Positions 10,607 to 19,140 of a stretch of 64,000 bases of DNA are shown one piece after another; position 1 is the first letter of the stretch; each line of letters begins with the position of its first letter. Source of the DNA: JALZUR01 sp965205365 (lineage in GTDB: Bacteria; Bdellovibrionota; Bdellovibrionia; Bdellovibrionales; UBA1609). Both the position numbers and the translations under genes were made by a program. The stretch is taken from positions 372,001 to 436,000 of the forward strand of contig CBDBGT010000005.1 of assembly GCA_965205365.1 (NCBI GenBank). Direction: 5' to 3'. A model generated the notes under the pieces. That model was given only the letters and a program-made list of their open reading frames with translations, was not told the origin of the DNA and ran no database searches.

Positions 10607-12253
10607 ATGTTAATTTTATTTGTAACAACATCTCTTCATATGGGTAAAAACATGATTATGATTTTTAAAAGAAAGTTTTTAAGGGTCAAAACTCAATTCA
10701 CCCCCCCCCCCCCCCCCCCCCTTATTCTCTCTCTGCTAAGGCAGCATGAAAAAGGTACTTACACAGGATTAAGCTTAAACATAGAACCTGTTACGGTAGG
10801 CGATTCATCTACTAAAGCCTTAGCCTATGTTACGCCTCTTGTAAAAGATATAGGAAACAACTATGGAGAGTTCACCTGTTCAGGCTTAGACAAGAACCAC
10901 AAGAAGTTACATGGGTTTTCACTTATTGAAGTGATGGTGTCTGTTTCAATACTGTTAACTTTTGTTCTTAGCTTTGGCTATTATAGCAATTCTAGGTTGA
11001 ACAAAGAGACTTTAAACTTACATAGAGAGTGTGTATCCTATACCCGTGGAACTTTAGATAAGTTAAAGACTTTGGGCGTTGCAAAATCCGTAGCTAAGTT
11101 AGATGACAATACAAATGAAATTAAATTTTTAAACAACAGTTTAGGTAAATCTAATGTTCTTTTTGATGATGATGAGATTGTCGGTGATGAGGAAGAGCTG
11201 TGGATTAAAACAGGCTCAGACACCATTATTAGAAATTATTTGTCTCTTCGAGGGGTGATGTCCACATTAAATGCTATTTATAATAAGGACAGTAGGTTTT
11301 GCTCAACTGTTCATGGACGCTCTTATAGGGGAAGTGCGCCTATGAGTTTAGAAGATTCTGATGTTGAGTACAGATTAAAATCACCAGTAACAACCTTAAA
11401 AATAGAGGTTTATAACATTCTAACAGGAGAGCGGTCTTGTAATCCATGGCCAGTGTTAGCCATACCTGGTGGGAGTAGGTTAGGGCATCCACAGTCAAAA
11501 GATTTTTTAGATGGAATCACTGTTGAAGACAATGGGCGTTCTGATATAGGTTTTTGGATTACAGCGACAACAAGTTATATTGGTAAAAACAATGACAACA
11601 AAAAATGTTCATTAAGTTCTCTTTTTTCATATCCAAGAATTGCAGCTGATGAAAACGAGCTAAGAAATATTAACATCAATATGTATCAAAGCGCTCCAAC
11701 ACCTCAGTGTGCAACAGGAATCAATATGAATGTTGATTTAACAGGCTTTGCGGAGTCAAAAGCAAAAGCTTTTGTAATGGTGTGTAAAGATGAGTCAACG
11801 TTTGAGGGTCCAGCTGGAGTTCCAGTATGTCCAGGTGGAGCGGTTAAGACATCTTTTACAACGTCAGGAAAATGGGTGCGTTGTAACGAAGTGACCTTGT
11901 GTGGTAAGGCGCCTGACAACATAAATAGAGCAGAGTCTAATTTGGGGTATAATTTACGTTATTCTAATTTAGGTTTTGGATGTCGAATGTCTTTAAAGGC
12001 ACGTTATATAGATATAGCTCACAATATATCAGCAGTGGCTGCGTCTCAGATCATGGCGTCACTGCCGTTATCTACTTGTAGACCGTGCACGGGTTATTAT
12101 ACAGGAGTGGGTTGGTGTCCTCGTGGTGGAAGAACTATGGAAAATACATGCTCATACAATCCACCTCCTCCTCTATTGGGTGGTGGTGGTGATGGTCCTG
12201 GTGGTCCTTGCGGTGGTGATCCTGGTGGCGGTGGAGGAGAATGCCGTCCGTAG
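10607..12253 (+). CDS. large type IV minor-pilin-like protein with upstream C21 tract
   Basis: The 548-aa frame contains the prepilin motif GFSLIEVMVSVSIL (about residues 103-116), with Gly before Phe and Glu at +5, followed by a hydrophobic helix. This is the hallmark of a type IV pilin or pseudopilin. The long region after it has many cysteines and ends in a Pro/Gly-rich tail (NPPPPLLGGGGDGPGGP). The annotated start gives a 103-residue leader, far longer than normal, encoded across a run of 21 C; no ATG, GTG or TTG lies in frame between the run and the motif. Either the leader is genuine, the tract length switches the frame, or the tract length is misread. No other pilus genes adjoin it. 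Confidence 0.6.
   Translation: MLILFVTTSLHMGKNMIMIFKRKFLRVKTQFTPPPPPPLILSLLRQHEKGTYTGLSLNIEPVTVGDSSTKALAYVTPLVKDIGNNYGEFTCSGLDKNHKKLHGFSLIEVMVSVSILLTFVLSFGYYSNSRLNKETLNLHRECVSYTRGTLDKLKTLGVAKSVAKLDDNTNEIKFLNNSLGKSNVLFDDDEIVGDEEELWIKTGSDTIIRNYLSLRGVMSTLNAIYNKDSRFCSTVHGRSYRGSAPMSLEDSDVEYRLKSPVTTLKIEVYNILTGERSCNPWPVLAIPGGSRLGHPQSKDFLDGITVEDNGRSDIGFWITATTSYIGKNNDNKKCSLSSLFSYPRIAADENELRNININMYQSAPTPQCATGINMNVDLTGFAESKAKAFVMVCKDESTFEGPAGVPVCPGGAVKTSFTTSGKWVRCNEVTLCGKAPDNINRAESNLGYNLRYSNLGFGCRMSLKARYIDIAHNISAVAASQIMASLPLSTCRPCTGYYTGVGWCPRGGRTMENTCSYNPPPPLLGGGGDGPGGPCGGDPGGGGGECRP
10701..10721 (+). repeat. homopolymer run of 21 C
   Basis: Twenty-one consecutive C interrupt a very AT-rich sequence within the leader of the minor-pilin-like gene and encode six prolines in the current frame. 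Runs of this type in surface-protein genes commonly slip during replication and switch expression on and off. A sequencing or assembly length error is the alternative. Confidence 0.9.
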
Positions 12254-12329
12254 TGACGGTGGTACTTTTTTGCTGATGCTGCCAACAGCATTGAAAGAAG
12301 TGAATTGATGACTTTTATGGTTTATCATG

Positions 12330-12352
12330 AGTTTTTATTGAAAATAAAAACT
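12330..12352. terminator. hairpin between convergent genes
   Basis: A perfect 10-bp stem, AGTTTTTATT / AATAAAAACT, with a 3-nt loop lies between the ends of the minor-pilin-like gene (+) and the desaturase-like gene (-). The A/T-rich arms give U-rich tails in both directions, so a bidirectional terminator is plausible. The stem has very little GC and would be weak. Confidence 0.4.
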
Positions 12353-12363
12353 TTAAACTCAAG

Positions 12364-13116
12364 CTATTTTAATTTAATTTGACTCCAAAAGTTTTTATGC
12401 CAACTCAAACCTTTTACCCCAACTTCTTGAATATCTTTGCTCTCGTTAAAGGTTTTAAAGAGTTTATCCCATAAAATAAAGGAAAACCCAAAGTTAGAGA
12501 GAGTAAGTTTTAAATCCGTACTATGGTGAACTCTGTGTAACTTTGGGGTAAATAAAAGCTTCTCAATTACTTTATTAATGTTTCCTTTAATTTTAATATT
12601 TGAATGATTAAATAGAGTACATGAGCTTAAAAAAACTTCAAACCACATAAAGTTTCTTAATGAAACTCCTAATAAAATAATTATAAATCCCTTCCACAAA
12701 GCTGAAATAAATATTTCTAAAAAATGAAATCTTACAGCAGTTGACACTGTCATCATATTATCTGAATGGTGCACTTTGTGAAGTTTCCAAAACCAGGGCC
12801 ATCTATGAGACGCATTATGCTGAGCATATAAGGCTAAATCAAAAACAATAAAAACTATAATTAGGTTTAGCCAATTAGGTGTATCTATGTGATAAAAAAC
12901 ACCCCAGTTTAAACTGTGAGAAAGCTTAAAAAAATTTTTACCTATTGTATAAAAAAACATGAGTAAAAAGGCTTGAGATATAAAACCATGAAAAAAATTA
13001 TGAAAAAGTCGTTTAGGGTTTTCTATGTTGTTTTTTTTTAATGGCCGCCATTTTTGAAGAAGAAGGAGGCCTACTAGAAAAAAAGTAAATATTAAAGCTT
13101 TATAAAGACTATCCAT
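12364..13116 (-). CDS. fatty acid hydroxylase / sterol desaturase superfamily membrane protein
   Basis: A 250-aa membrane protein with hydrophobic helices at about 5-22, 40-60, 75-95 and 150-170. The histidine clusters expected of the di-iron PF04116 family are present: HNASH, WKLHKVHHSD, NHSN and HRVHHS. The enzyme would use O2 at a membrane di-iron centre to hydroxylate or desaturate a lipid; the substrate cannot be told. Length and motif spacing suit the family. It is monocistronic and convergent with the pilin-like gene. Confidence 0.82.
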   Translation of the reverse strand: MDSLYKALIFTFFLVGLLLLQKWRPLKKNNIENPKRLFHNFFHGFISQAFLLMFFYTIGKNFFKLSHSLNWGVFYHIDTPNWLNLIIVFIVFDLALYAQHNASHRWPWFWKLHKVHHSDNMMTVSTAVRFHFLEIFISALWKGFIIILLGVSLRNFMWFEVFLSSCTLFNHSNIKIKGNINKVIEKLLFTPKLHRVHHSTDLKLTLSNFGFSFILWDKLFKTFNESKDIQEVGVKGLSWHKNFWSQIKLK

Positions 13117-13162
13117 GGGGGGTATTCTAACAGCTTAAAAGGTGTTTAAGCTAGCTTCTAAA

Positions 13163-14746
13163 TTAACCTAAAGCAGACATGGAAAATTTAAGGCCAGGGT
13201 TGTCTCGTTCTAGCCAGTTTAAATCCCACTCTGACTCAAGGAGTATAACCGGAAGTTTATAATTGTCTAAAAAAACTCTACTCATACCTTTCGGACAACC
13301 AAAGAAAGGCTTTTTAGTTTTTTTATGAAAAACCCAACGGGCTACTTCAAAGTTAAGCTTTTCAAGTTTTGAGTTGATATTGTATTCATCTTGAAGCCTA
13401 CGTAAAAGAACCTCAAACTGCAGCTCTCCAACAACACCAAGAATAGAGTCTTGTCTTCCTACATTAGGGTCAAAGAAGAACTGGATAAGGCCTTCTTCCA
13501 CTAAATGCTCTAAGGCTTCATTCATTTTTTTACGTTTTAGAGGGTCTTTTATGCTTACTCTACCAAAAAGTTCTGGAGCAAAACGGGGAATGGGCTCAAA
13601 CTCCATTTGCTTTTTTAATGTAATTGTATCGCCTATTTGAAAATTTCCAGTATCGTTAATTCCTATAATATCCCCAGAAAATGCTTCATCAACAGTTTCT
13701 CTATCCCCAGCAATAAACTGGTTTGCGTAAGAAAGTCTTAAGTCTCTTTTTAATCGTTGATGACGTACTTTCATTCCCCTTTTAAAAGTACCACTACAAA
13801 TTCTTACAAAAGCTACCCGGTCTCTGTGATTTTTATCCATATTAGCTTGAATTTTAAAGACAAAACCTGAGAAATCCTCTTTTTTAGAATCTAGTTCTCC
13901 AATTGAAGTTTTACGTGAACGAGGTGAGGGGGAGTGTTTACAAAAAAGCTCTAAAAACAAATCCACTCCCCAGTGATTTTTTGCAGAGCCAAAGGTCATT
14001 GGGCTCACCTCACCTCTTAAAAATTCTTCTGAATTAAATTCTCCCAAAGCCCCCTCTAAAAGCTCAATGGACTCTAGGTATGTATCATAAACTTCCTTGT
14101 CGTTGACTTGTTTCTTAATTAAGGGGTCGTTAAAGCCATTTACATTTATAATTTCAGGTTTGATTTTATGAGGAGTGAAGAAGTATACTTTTTTCTTTTC
14201 TCGATGGTATAAGCCTTTAAACCTACTCCCAATTCCTATGGGCCATGTAATAGGGTGGCATTTCATTTCTAAAGTTTTTTCAACATCATCAATAATGTCT
14301 AAAGGGTCCTTACCTTCTCTATCCATTTTATTAGCAAAAGTAAAAACAGGCATTTTTTTAAGCCTACACACTTCATAAAGCTTTCTTGTTTGGGACTCCA
14401 CACCTTTTGCTGCATCTATAAGCATGGCTGTGGAGTCTGCTGCGATTAAAGTTCGGTAAGTATCTTCAGAAAAATCCTTGTGCCCTGGAGTGTCTAAAAG
14501 GTTAATTCTTAAGCCCATATGGTCAAAACTCATTACTGAAGATGTTATGGAAACTCCTCTTTCTCGTTCCATGGCCATCCAATCAGAGGTCACAGCTTTT
14601 GATCCTTTTTTACCTTTAACTTCACCAGTAGAGCGGATGACACCACCAGTATGAAGGATTTTTTCTGTTATAGTGGTTTTACCTGCATCTGGATGAGAAA
14701 TAATGGCAAATGTTCTACGTCGATTGACCTCTTCTATAAAGCTCAT
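13163..14746 (-). CDS. prfC: peptide chain release factor 3 (RF3)
   Basis: This 527-aa translational GTPase begins MSFIEEVNRRRTFAIISHPD. G1 is HPDAGKTTITEK, G3 is DTPGHKDF, G4 is NKMDREG, and EF-Tu-like domain II and RF3 C-terminal domains follow. Length matches family members. RF3 uses GTP to recycle RF1 and RF2 from ribosomes after peptide release. It is divergent from the ferredoxin gene with only 41 bases between starts, so the promoters overlap. Confidence 0.97.
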   Translation of the reverse strand: MSFIEEVNRRRTFAIISHPDAGKTTITEKILHTGGVIRSTGEVKGKKGSKAVTSDWMAMERERGVSITSSVMSFDHMGLRINLLDTPGHKDFSEDTYRTLIAADSTAMLIDAAKGVESQTRKLYEVCRLKKMPVFTFANKMDREGKDPLDIIDDVEKTLEMKCHPITWPIGIGSRFKGLYHREKKKVYFFTPHKIKPEIINVNGFNDPLIKKQVNDKEVYDTYLESIELLEGALGEFNSEEFLRGEVSPMTFGSAKNHWGVDLFLELFCKHSPSPRSRKTSIGELDSKKEDFSGFVFKIQANMDKNHRDRVAFVRICSGTFKRGMKVRHQRLKRDLRLSYANQFIAGDRETVDEAFSGDIIGINDTGNFQIGDTITLKKQMEFEPIPRFAPELFGRVSIKDPLKRKKMNEALEHLVEEGLIQFFFDPNVGRQDSILGVVGELQFEVLLRRLQDEYNINSKLEKLNFEVARWVFHKKTKKPFFGCPKGMSRVFLDNYKLPVILLESEWDLNWLERDNPGLKFSMSALG

Positions 14747-14787
14747 ACTTTACGTGTAGCACACTCCATGTTAGGAATACAAAAGTT

Positions 14788-15027
14788 ATGGCTGATAAAA
14801 CAGATAAATATAGTGAGAATGTGAAAGGGAAATTTTATGTGGACCGCTCATGTATTGCTTGTGATGCTTGCGTAACAACAGCCCCTGATAATTTTGGAAT
14901 GGATGAGGAGGATGGCCATTCTTTTTTAATAAAGCAGCCTGCAGGTGAAGAAGAGGTTGAAATGTGTGAAGAAGCAATGGAGGGGTGCCCTGTTGAGGCC
15001 ATTGGTGATGACGGAGAAAGTAATTAA
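14788..15027 (+). CDS. [4Fe-4S] ferredoxin, single-cluster type
   Basis: A 79-aa acidic protein with CIACDAC near residue 30 and a C-terminal CPVEAI giving the fourth cysteine. This is the arrangement of small single-cluster bacterial ferredoxins (Thermotoga/Pyrococcus/Bacillus type). An extra Cys (EMCEEAMEGC) may form a disulfide. It would carry electrons for cytoplasmic redox enzymes; the partner is unknown. It is divergent from prfC and convergent with rpsD. Confidence 0.9.
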   Translation: MADKTDKYSENVKGKFYVDRSCIACDACVTTAPDNFGMDEEDGHSFLIKQPAGEEEVEMCEEAMEGCPVEAIGDDGESN

Positions 15028-15056
15028 ATGCTTTGTTTTTTTAGATAACAAAGCAT
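15028..15056. terminator. hairpin between ferredoxin and rpsD
   Basis: A 10-bp perfect stem, ATGCTTTGTT / AACAAAGCAT, with a 9-nt loop lies just after the ferredoxin stop and before the rpsD stop on the other strand. It is positioned as a shared terminator for two convergent genes. It has no long U tract, so efficiency is uncertain. Confidence 0.4.
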
Positions 15057-15074
15057 GAGTAAAAAATAGAGGAG

Positions 15075-15707
15075 TTATACTTTTCTTAATGAGTAGTATT
15101 CTGTAAATAAACCTGATTGAAAAGGGAAGGGAATGGCTTCAACTCCGGGTACACTAACTACTTTTCCAACCTCAATATTCTCCTTAGTTTCTTTTGCAAG
15201 GTAGGTAGGGACTTCCATTCTTGGGTTGTCTTTAGAGTGTAAGTAAACCTGATGTTGTAAAGATTTAGCTCTAATTGAAACCTCATCTCCAATTTTTAAA
15301 ACAGCTGATGAGATGTCGTGTTTTTTTCCGTTTAAAACAATATGTCCATGTGAGATGAATTGTTTTGCAGCAGGAATACTTGGAGCAAATCCAAGCCTAA
15401 AAACAACATTGTCTAAACGAAGTTCTAAGCGTCCAGCTAGTTTGTTCACCCAGTTTGAAGAGGTGCCGCTTTTAGAGTCTCTAATAAAGCGTCTAAGTTG
15501 GTTTTCACGTAGGCAATAGTTTTTCATAATTTTTTGCTTCTCTTCTAATTGAAGCCCATAGTTTGAGTACTTTCTTCTTTTTGCCCCGTGCTCACCTGGT
15601 GGATAAGGTTTTCTTTCTAAAGCGCCGGCTTTTCCTAAGCCGGGCAGTTCAGAACCTAATCTGCGTTGAGTCTTAAAACGTGGCGTTGCTCTTTTTTTTG
15701 CAGCCAT
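15075..15707 (-). CDS. rpsD: 30S ribosomal protein S4
   Basis: Translation from the ATG at 15707 gives a 210-aa protein starting MAAKKRATPRFKTQRRLGSE, with the S4 N-terminal domain and the S4 RNA-binding domain (LELRLDNVVFRLGF, HGHIVLNGK). A longer frame extends upstream to 15809, but GGAAGG lies just before 15707 and S4 proteins are about 205 aa, so the shorter start is preferred. S4 is a primary 16S rRNA binder. It is usually in an rpsM-rpsK-rpsD-rpoA cluster; here it stands alone. Confidence 0.96.
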   Translation of the reverse strand: MAAKKRATPRFKTQRRLGSELPGLGKAGALERKPYPPGEHGAKRRKYSNYGLQLEEKQKIMKNYCLRENQLRRFIRDSKSGTSSNWVNKLAGRLELRLDNVVFRLGFAPSIPAAKQFISHGHIVLNGKKHDISSAVLKIGDEVSIRAKSLQHQVYLHSKDNPRMEVPTYLAKETKENIEVGKVVSVPGVEAIPFPFQSGLFTEYYSLRKV

Positions 15708-16385
15708 TTTGTATCCTTCCATAGGTCGGTTAGGACCGGAATTAAGTTTTAAAATTTCTAGAAAATTACTAGAAGCGGTGTTTAAACCACTGATAAAGTA
15801 GAGGGTCAAGAAAGATAATAATCATTCTTACTTACTCCAAAAAATTTACACATAAGAGAAACTAAAAATTGTGGAGAAAACTTTTTCATCACCTTAAAGC
15901 ATTGAATCTGTTTGAAGACTTAAATGATGTGTTGAATATATAGTAGCTTATTTTGATTTCTAGGAAGGAAATGAAATATGCTGGAAGAAATTTTAGGAAG
16001 AAACAAAGGTGGTGAAGAGAAAAAAAACCTTATGTATAACTCCTGTTTTTTTTATAAGTGTTGATAAATGAATTGCTTAAAAATTAATTGACCTTAGGGC
16101 CTGGGTGTTAAAAGCTTCCTCAGCTCTTAACTAATGGAGTTTCAGCCTTAAAAATCGTTGTATTTTGTTGCACACCACATTATTTTTAAAATAAATTGAG
16201 GTTTTAACACAGTTGTTTAGAGTTTTTTAAAGCTTATTTATTTTTCAAGGAAAAAAGTTGGAAAACTAAAAGAATGAGCACTTGTTTTCCTTGTTCTTTC
16301 ATATGTAGCATGTTAAATCTTCTCATTCTTAACTGACTTCTTGCTAGAATATAGGTTCTGGCCCAATGACCAAGAGGAGACTAAA
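15708..16385. other. 678-bp intergenic region between rpsD and rpsF
   Basis: The region holds the divergent promoters of rpsD and rpsF. A 30-codon frame at 15978-16070 has a purine-rich stretch (GGAAGGAAATGAAAT) before its ATG but no recognisable product. I see no tRNA, rRNA or strong hairpin. The AT-rich stretch just before rpsF is a likely promoter area, but no box can be assigned with confidence. Confidence 0.5.
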
Positions 16386-16868
16386 ATGGCATTAAAATTT
16401 AAAAAATCCTTAGCTGTGTGTCTATATGAAAGTGTTATTATTATGGACCCTGGGGCCTTAGAAGAAGAGCAAAAAGCACTATTTAAAAAAAACAAAGAGA
16501 TTGTGGAAAGTTGTAGTGGGTCAGTTTATTCTGTGGAGACTTGGGGAAAGCGTCTTCTTGCAAACCATATTCAAAAACATCACATGGGCACGTACTTTCA
16601 TAGTTATTTTACTGGAGGGCCTGATGTTGTTGTTGAGCTTGAGAGAACTATGAAAAACAATGAAAAAGTTTTAAGATATATGCATTCAAGGCTTGATGGG
16701 ACTCAACCTATTGAACAACATGCTCAAGATTTTAAACAAATTTTAAAAAAATCTGCTGAAAGATTGCAAGAAATTGAACTTAGAATGCAGAAAAAAAGAG
16801 CTGCACGGACACAAAAAGGGTCAGGTAGAGGTCGTGATGGTGGAGGCAGTGGCTATGAGGGGCTTTAA
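16386..16868 (+). CDS. rpsF: 30S ribosomal protein S6
   Basis: Start ATG 16386 follows GAGGAGACTAAA; an upstream in-frame start at 16341 is not supported. The 160-aa product has the S6 fold core (YESVIIMDPG near the start, WGKRLLANHIQKHHMGTYF, LRYMHSRLD) and a basic Gly/Arg-rich C-terminal tail (QKGSGRGRDGGGSGYEGL), longer than the E. coli protein minus its glutamates. S6 binds 16S rRNA with S18. The rpsR gene that commonly lies between rpsF and rplI is missing; rplI starts 15 bases downstream. Confidence 0.95.
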   Translation: MALKFKKSLAVCLYESVIIMDPGALEEEQKALFKKNKEIVESCSGSVYSVETWGKRLLANHIQKHHMGTYFHSYFTGGPDVVVELERTMKNNEKVLRYMHSRLDGTQPIEQHAQDFKQILKKSAERLQEIELRMQKKRAARTQKGSGRGRDGGGSGYEGL

Positions 16869-16883
16869 GAAAGGTATTTCCAA

Positions 16884-17378
16884 ATGAAAGTCATATTAAA
16901 TCAAGATGTTCGAAACTTAGGAAAAATTGGTGAAATGGTTCTTGTTAAGGCCGGATACGCTAGAAATTTTCTTTTTCCAAGAAGGCTTGCTTGTGAAGCC
17001 ACAGAAAAAAGAATTAAAGAATTTAAACATCTTCAGTCAGTAGCACAAGTTCAACAAGCAAAGGCTGTTGAAGGAAGAAAAGAAGAGCTTGTAAAACTTC
17101 AAGGGCAAACAGTCTTGTTTTATGTTGAGGCTAGCTCTGATGAACAATTGTTTGGCTCCATAGGGCCTCTTGACGTTTCTAGAAAACTTGAAGAAATAGG
17201 CTTTGTGGTAGATAAAAAAGATATTGTGTTAGAACAAGCCATTAAAGTTTTAGGGCAACACAAGGCTAAAGTAGTTCTTGGTAAAGACCTTGAGGCTGAC
17301 ATTACGGTATCCATTGAGAGAAAAACTAACCCCCGGTTTTTGGATAGTTGGGACCTGAGAGAAAAATTAATTATTTAA
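16884..17378 (+). CDS. rplI: 50S ribosomal protein L9 with an IS-derived C-terminal tail
   Basis: Residues 1-148 are a complete L9: MKVILNQDVRNLGKIGEMVLVK, the long connecting helix and the C-terminal domain. At 17330 the IS3-like element begins, so the last 15 codons (PRFLDSWDLREKLII preceded by N) come from the element. Joining the sequence across the element after the CTAA duplication predicts a native end of KGKT and a stop, a protein of 152 aa. Only about four residues are lost, so the protein may still work. L9 binds 23S rRNA near the L1 stalk and is dispensable in E. coli. Confidence 0.95.
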   Translation: MKVILNQDVRNLGKIGEMVLVKAGYARNFLFPRRLACEATEKRIKEFKHLQSVAQVQQAKAVEGRKEELVKLQGQTVLFYVEASSDEQLFGSIGPLDVSRKLEEIGFVVDKKDIVLEQAIKVLGQHKAKVVLGKDLEADITVSIERKTNPRFLDSWDLREKLII

Positions 17379-17443
17379 AATTCAGTTTAACTTTTGAAAT
17401 CCACTTTATTTAAACAATATCAGGGGCTTAAAAAGGAAAACAC

Positions 17444-17944
17444 ATGAAAAACAATAACCTCAATAAAACTTATAATGAAAACTTTAAACTCAACGCTGTG
17501 AAAAAATTACTCGCTGACAAAAAAGGACTCACTTACACCGCTAGTAAACTTAACATTGCCTCTTCAACCCTCTATGGATGGAAGAAAAAATATGCTAATT
17601 TAAATTCTATGACCCACAGCAACAGCAATAAAAAACTCTCTCTTGAAGACAAACTTAACTTTATTAAAAAAACTCAATCTTTAAATGAAAACGAACTTGG
17701 AAAATTTCTTAGAGAAAATGGACTTAACTCTTCAGACCTTATTAATTTTGAAAAAGAATTACTTGGACAAAATCCTGTTGGAAGACCTTCACTTGATCCT
17801 GAAATTAAAACTTTAAGGAAAGATAAAATAAACTTAGAAAGATCTTTAAATCGAGCTGAAAAAGCTCTAGCTGAACAGTCTGCTAGAATCATCTTGTTAA
17901 AAAAAAGCCACGAGATCTGGGGGGTCAAAGAGGACGAAGATTAA
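17444..17944 (+). CDS. IS3-like OrfA (helix-turn-helix protein), copy 2
   Basis: The 166-aa product is identical to OrfA of copy 1. The HTH (ASKLNIASSTLYGWKKKY) is at about residues 33-50 and a charged helical region follows. It lies just inside the element with AAAAAGGAAAACAC before the ATG. It overlaps the -1 frame of orfB, and a fused OrfAB is the likely active transposase. Confidence 0.85.
   Translation: MKNNNLNKTYNENFKLNAVKKLLADKKGLTYTASKLNIASSTLYGWKKKYANLNSMTHSNSNKKLSLEDKLNFIKKTQSLNENELGKFLRENGLNSSDLINFEKELLGQNPVGRPSLDPEIKTLRKDKINLERSLNRAEKALAEQSARIILLKKSHEIWGVKEDED
17899..17905 (+). promoter_or_regulatory. candidate -1 ribosomal frameshift heptamer A AAA AAA
   Basis: The zero-frame codons here are TTA AAA AAA AGC, so the heptamer is in the right phase for simultaneous -1 slippage. 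The -1 frame is open from just after a TAG at 17884-17886 through to the orfB stop at 18984. IS3-family elements typically make OrfAB this way. The mirror site in copy 1 is 4560-4566. Confidence 0.6.
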
Positions 17945-18984
17945 GTCCTGATGACAAAGAAGTTTGTCTTGAATTAATTAACACCTCTTCTAAAAATGGC
18001 TGTAGACTTAAACTTGCCTGCAGCGATTTAGAAATTGATATTAAAACTTTCAACCGCTGGAAACTTTCTTTAACTGATAAAAGAAAAGGACCCTTATCGC
18101 CTCCAAAAAATAAATTAAGTGATAAAGAAAAAGATGAGATCATTAACACCTGTACTTTAAAAAAGTATGTTGATGACTCTCCTCATGTGATAGTTTCAAA
18201 ACTTGCAGATGATGGAGTTTATTTAGCAAGTGAATCAAGTTTTTATAAAGTTTTAAAAGAGAATAAACTTTTAGTTCATAGAGGAAGAACAAAACCAAAA
18301 ACTAAACAAAAGCCAAAAGGAATGACTGCAACGGAAGTGAATCAAGTTTATTCTTGGGATATTACTTATTTAAAAACTTCGGTGCGGGGTCGGTTTTATT
18401 ATTTATATATGTTTATGGATGTGTTTAGTAGAAAGATTGTAGGTTATAAAGTACACGTTAGAGAAAGTATGGATTTATCATCAGAGTTAATTAAAAAGAT
18501 TTGTGAGAGAGAAAAAATAAAAAGAAATGAGCTAGTATTACATTCAGATAATGGCGGCTCAATGAAGGGAGCAACGATGCTAGCAACACTTGATTGGTTG
18601 GGAGTTTCAAGTTCATTTAGTAGGCCGAGTGTAAGTAATGACAATGCCTATTCAGAAAGTTTATTTAAGACGTTAAAGTATGTGCCGGATTATCCAGAGT
18701 TTTTTAAAAGCATAGGTGATGCAAGAGACTGGGTTGATAGTTTTGTTAATTGGTACAATGAAGAGCATCGTCACAGTGGAATAAAGTTTGTGACGCCATC
18801 AGAGCGTCATTTAGGAAAAGATAAAGAGATATTAGAAAAGCGTAAGGAAGTTTATGAAGCAGCAAGAAGGTTAAAGCCAGAGCGCTGGAGTGGCAGAGGA
18901 ATTAGGAATTGGGAGCGAGAGAATGTGGTGTATTTAAATTGTTTGCCAAGTGAAAAAGTAGTTGTTATGAAGAATGTGGTTTAA
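17905..18984 (+). CDS. IS3-like transposase OrfB (integrase core), copy 2
   Basis: The frame, entered by -1 slippage, gives about 359 residues with an rve integrase core: WDITYL, HSDNGG and NAYSESLFKTLK, then WYNEEHRHSGIKF. It is identical in translation to copy 1. An internal ATG at 18187 also exists but would omit the N-terminal helix-turn-helix-like part (INTSSKNGCRLKLACSDLE). Confidence 0.88.
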   Translation, partial: KPRDLGGQRGRRLSPDDKEVCLELINTSSKNGCRLKLACSDLEIDIKTFNRWKLSLTDKRKGPLSPPKNKLSDKEKDEIINTCTLKKYVDDSPHVIVSKLADDGVYLASESSFYKVLKENKLLVHRGRTKPKTKQKPKGMTATEVNQVYSWDITYLKTSVRGRFYYLYMFMDVFSRKIVGYKVHVRESMDLSSELIKKICEREKIKRNELVLHSDNGGSMKGATMLATLDWLGVSSSFSRPSVSNDNAYSESLFKTLKYVPDYPEFFKSIGDARDWVDSFVNWYNEEHRHSGIKFVTPSERHLGKDKEILEKRKEVYEAARRLKPERWSGRGIRNWERENVVYLNCLPSEKVVVMKNVV

Positions 18985-19140
18985 CTGAATTAAATTTCCC
19001 TTCAGGTCCCAACTATCCAAAAATTTTCCGCTAAAGGAAAAACTTAATATTTTTTTTACTCATGTTTTATTAATGGGAGCGGTGTACTAGTGCTCTGACC
19101 ATTTAATATCTAAAGTATAAGGTTAAATTTCTTAGAAATT

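Larger units (their letters stand above)
17330..19030 (+). mobile_element. IS3-like element, copy 2 (1701 bp)
   Basis: The element begins CCCCCGGTTTTTGG and ends CCAAAAATTTTCCG, the same ends as copy 1 in opposite orientation, with target duplication CTAA at 17326-17329 and 19031-19034. It carries orfA and orfB on the plus strand. Its translations are identical to those of copy 1 at 3435-5135. It lies between rplI and dnaB and alters only the final codons of rplI. Confidence 0.94.

Noticed and set aside
15708..15809. N-terminal extension of S4 to 15809
   Set aside because: S4 proteins are about 205 aa and GGAAGG precedes the ATG at 15707.
15978..16070. 30-codon frame with a purine-rich site upstream of rpsF
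   Set aside because: No recognisable product and chance frames of this size are common in AT-rich DNA; kept only as a remark.
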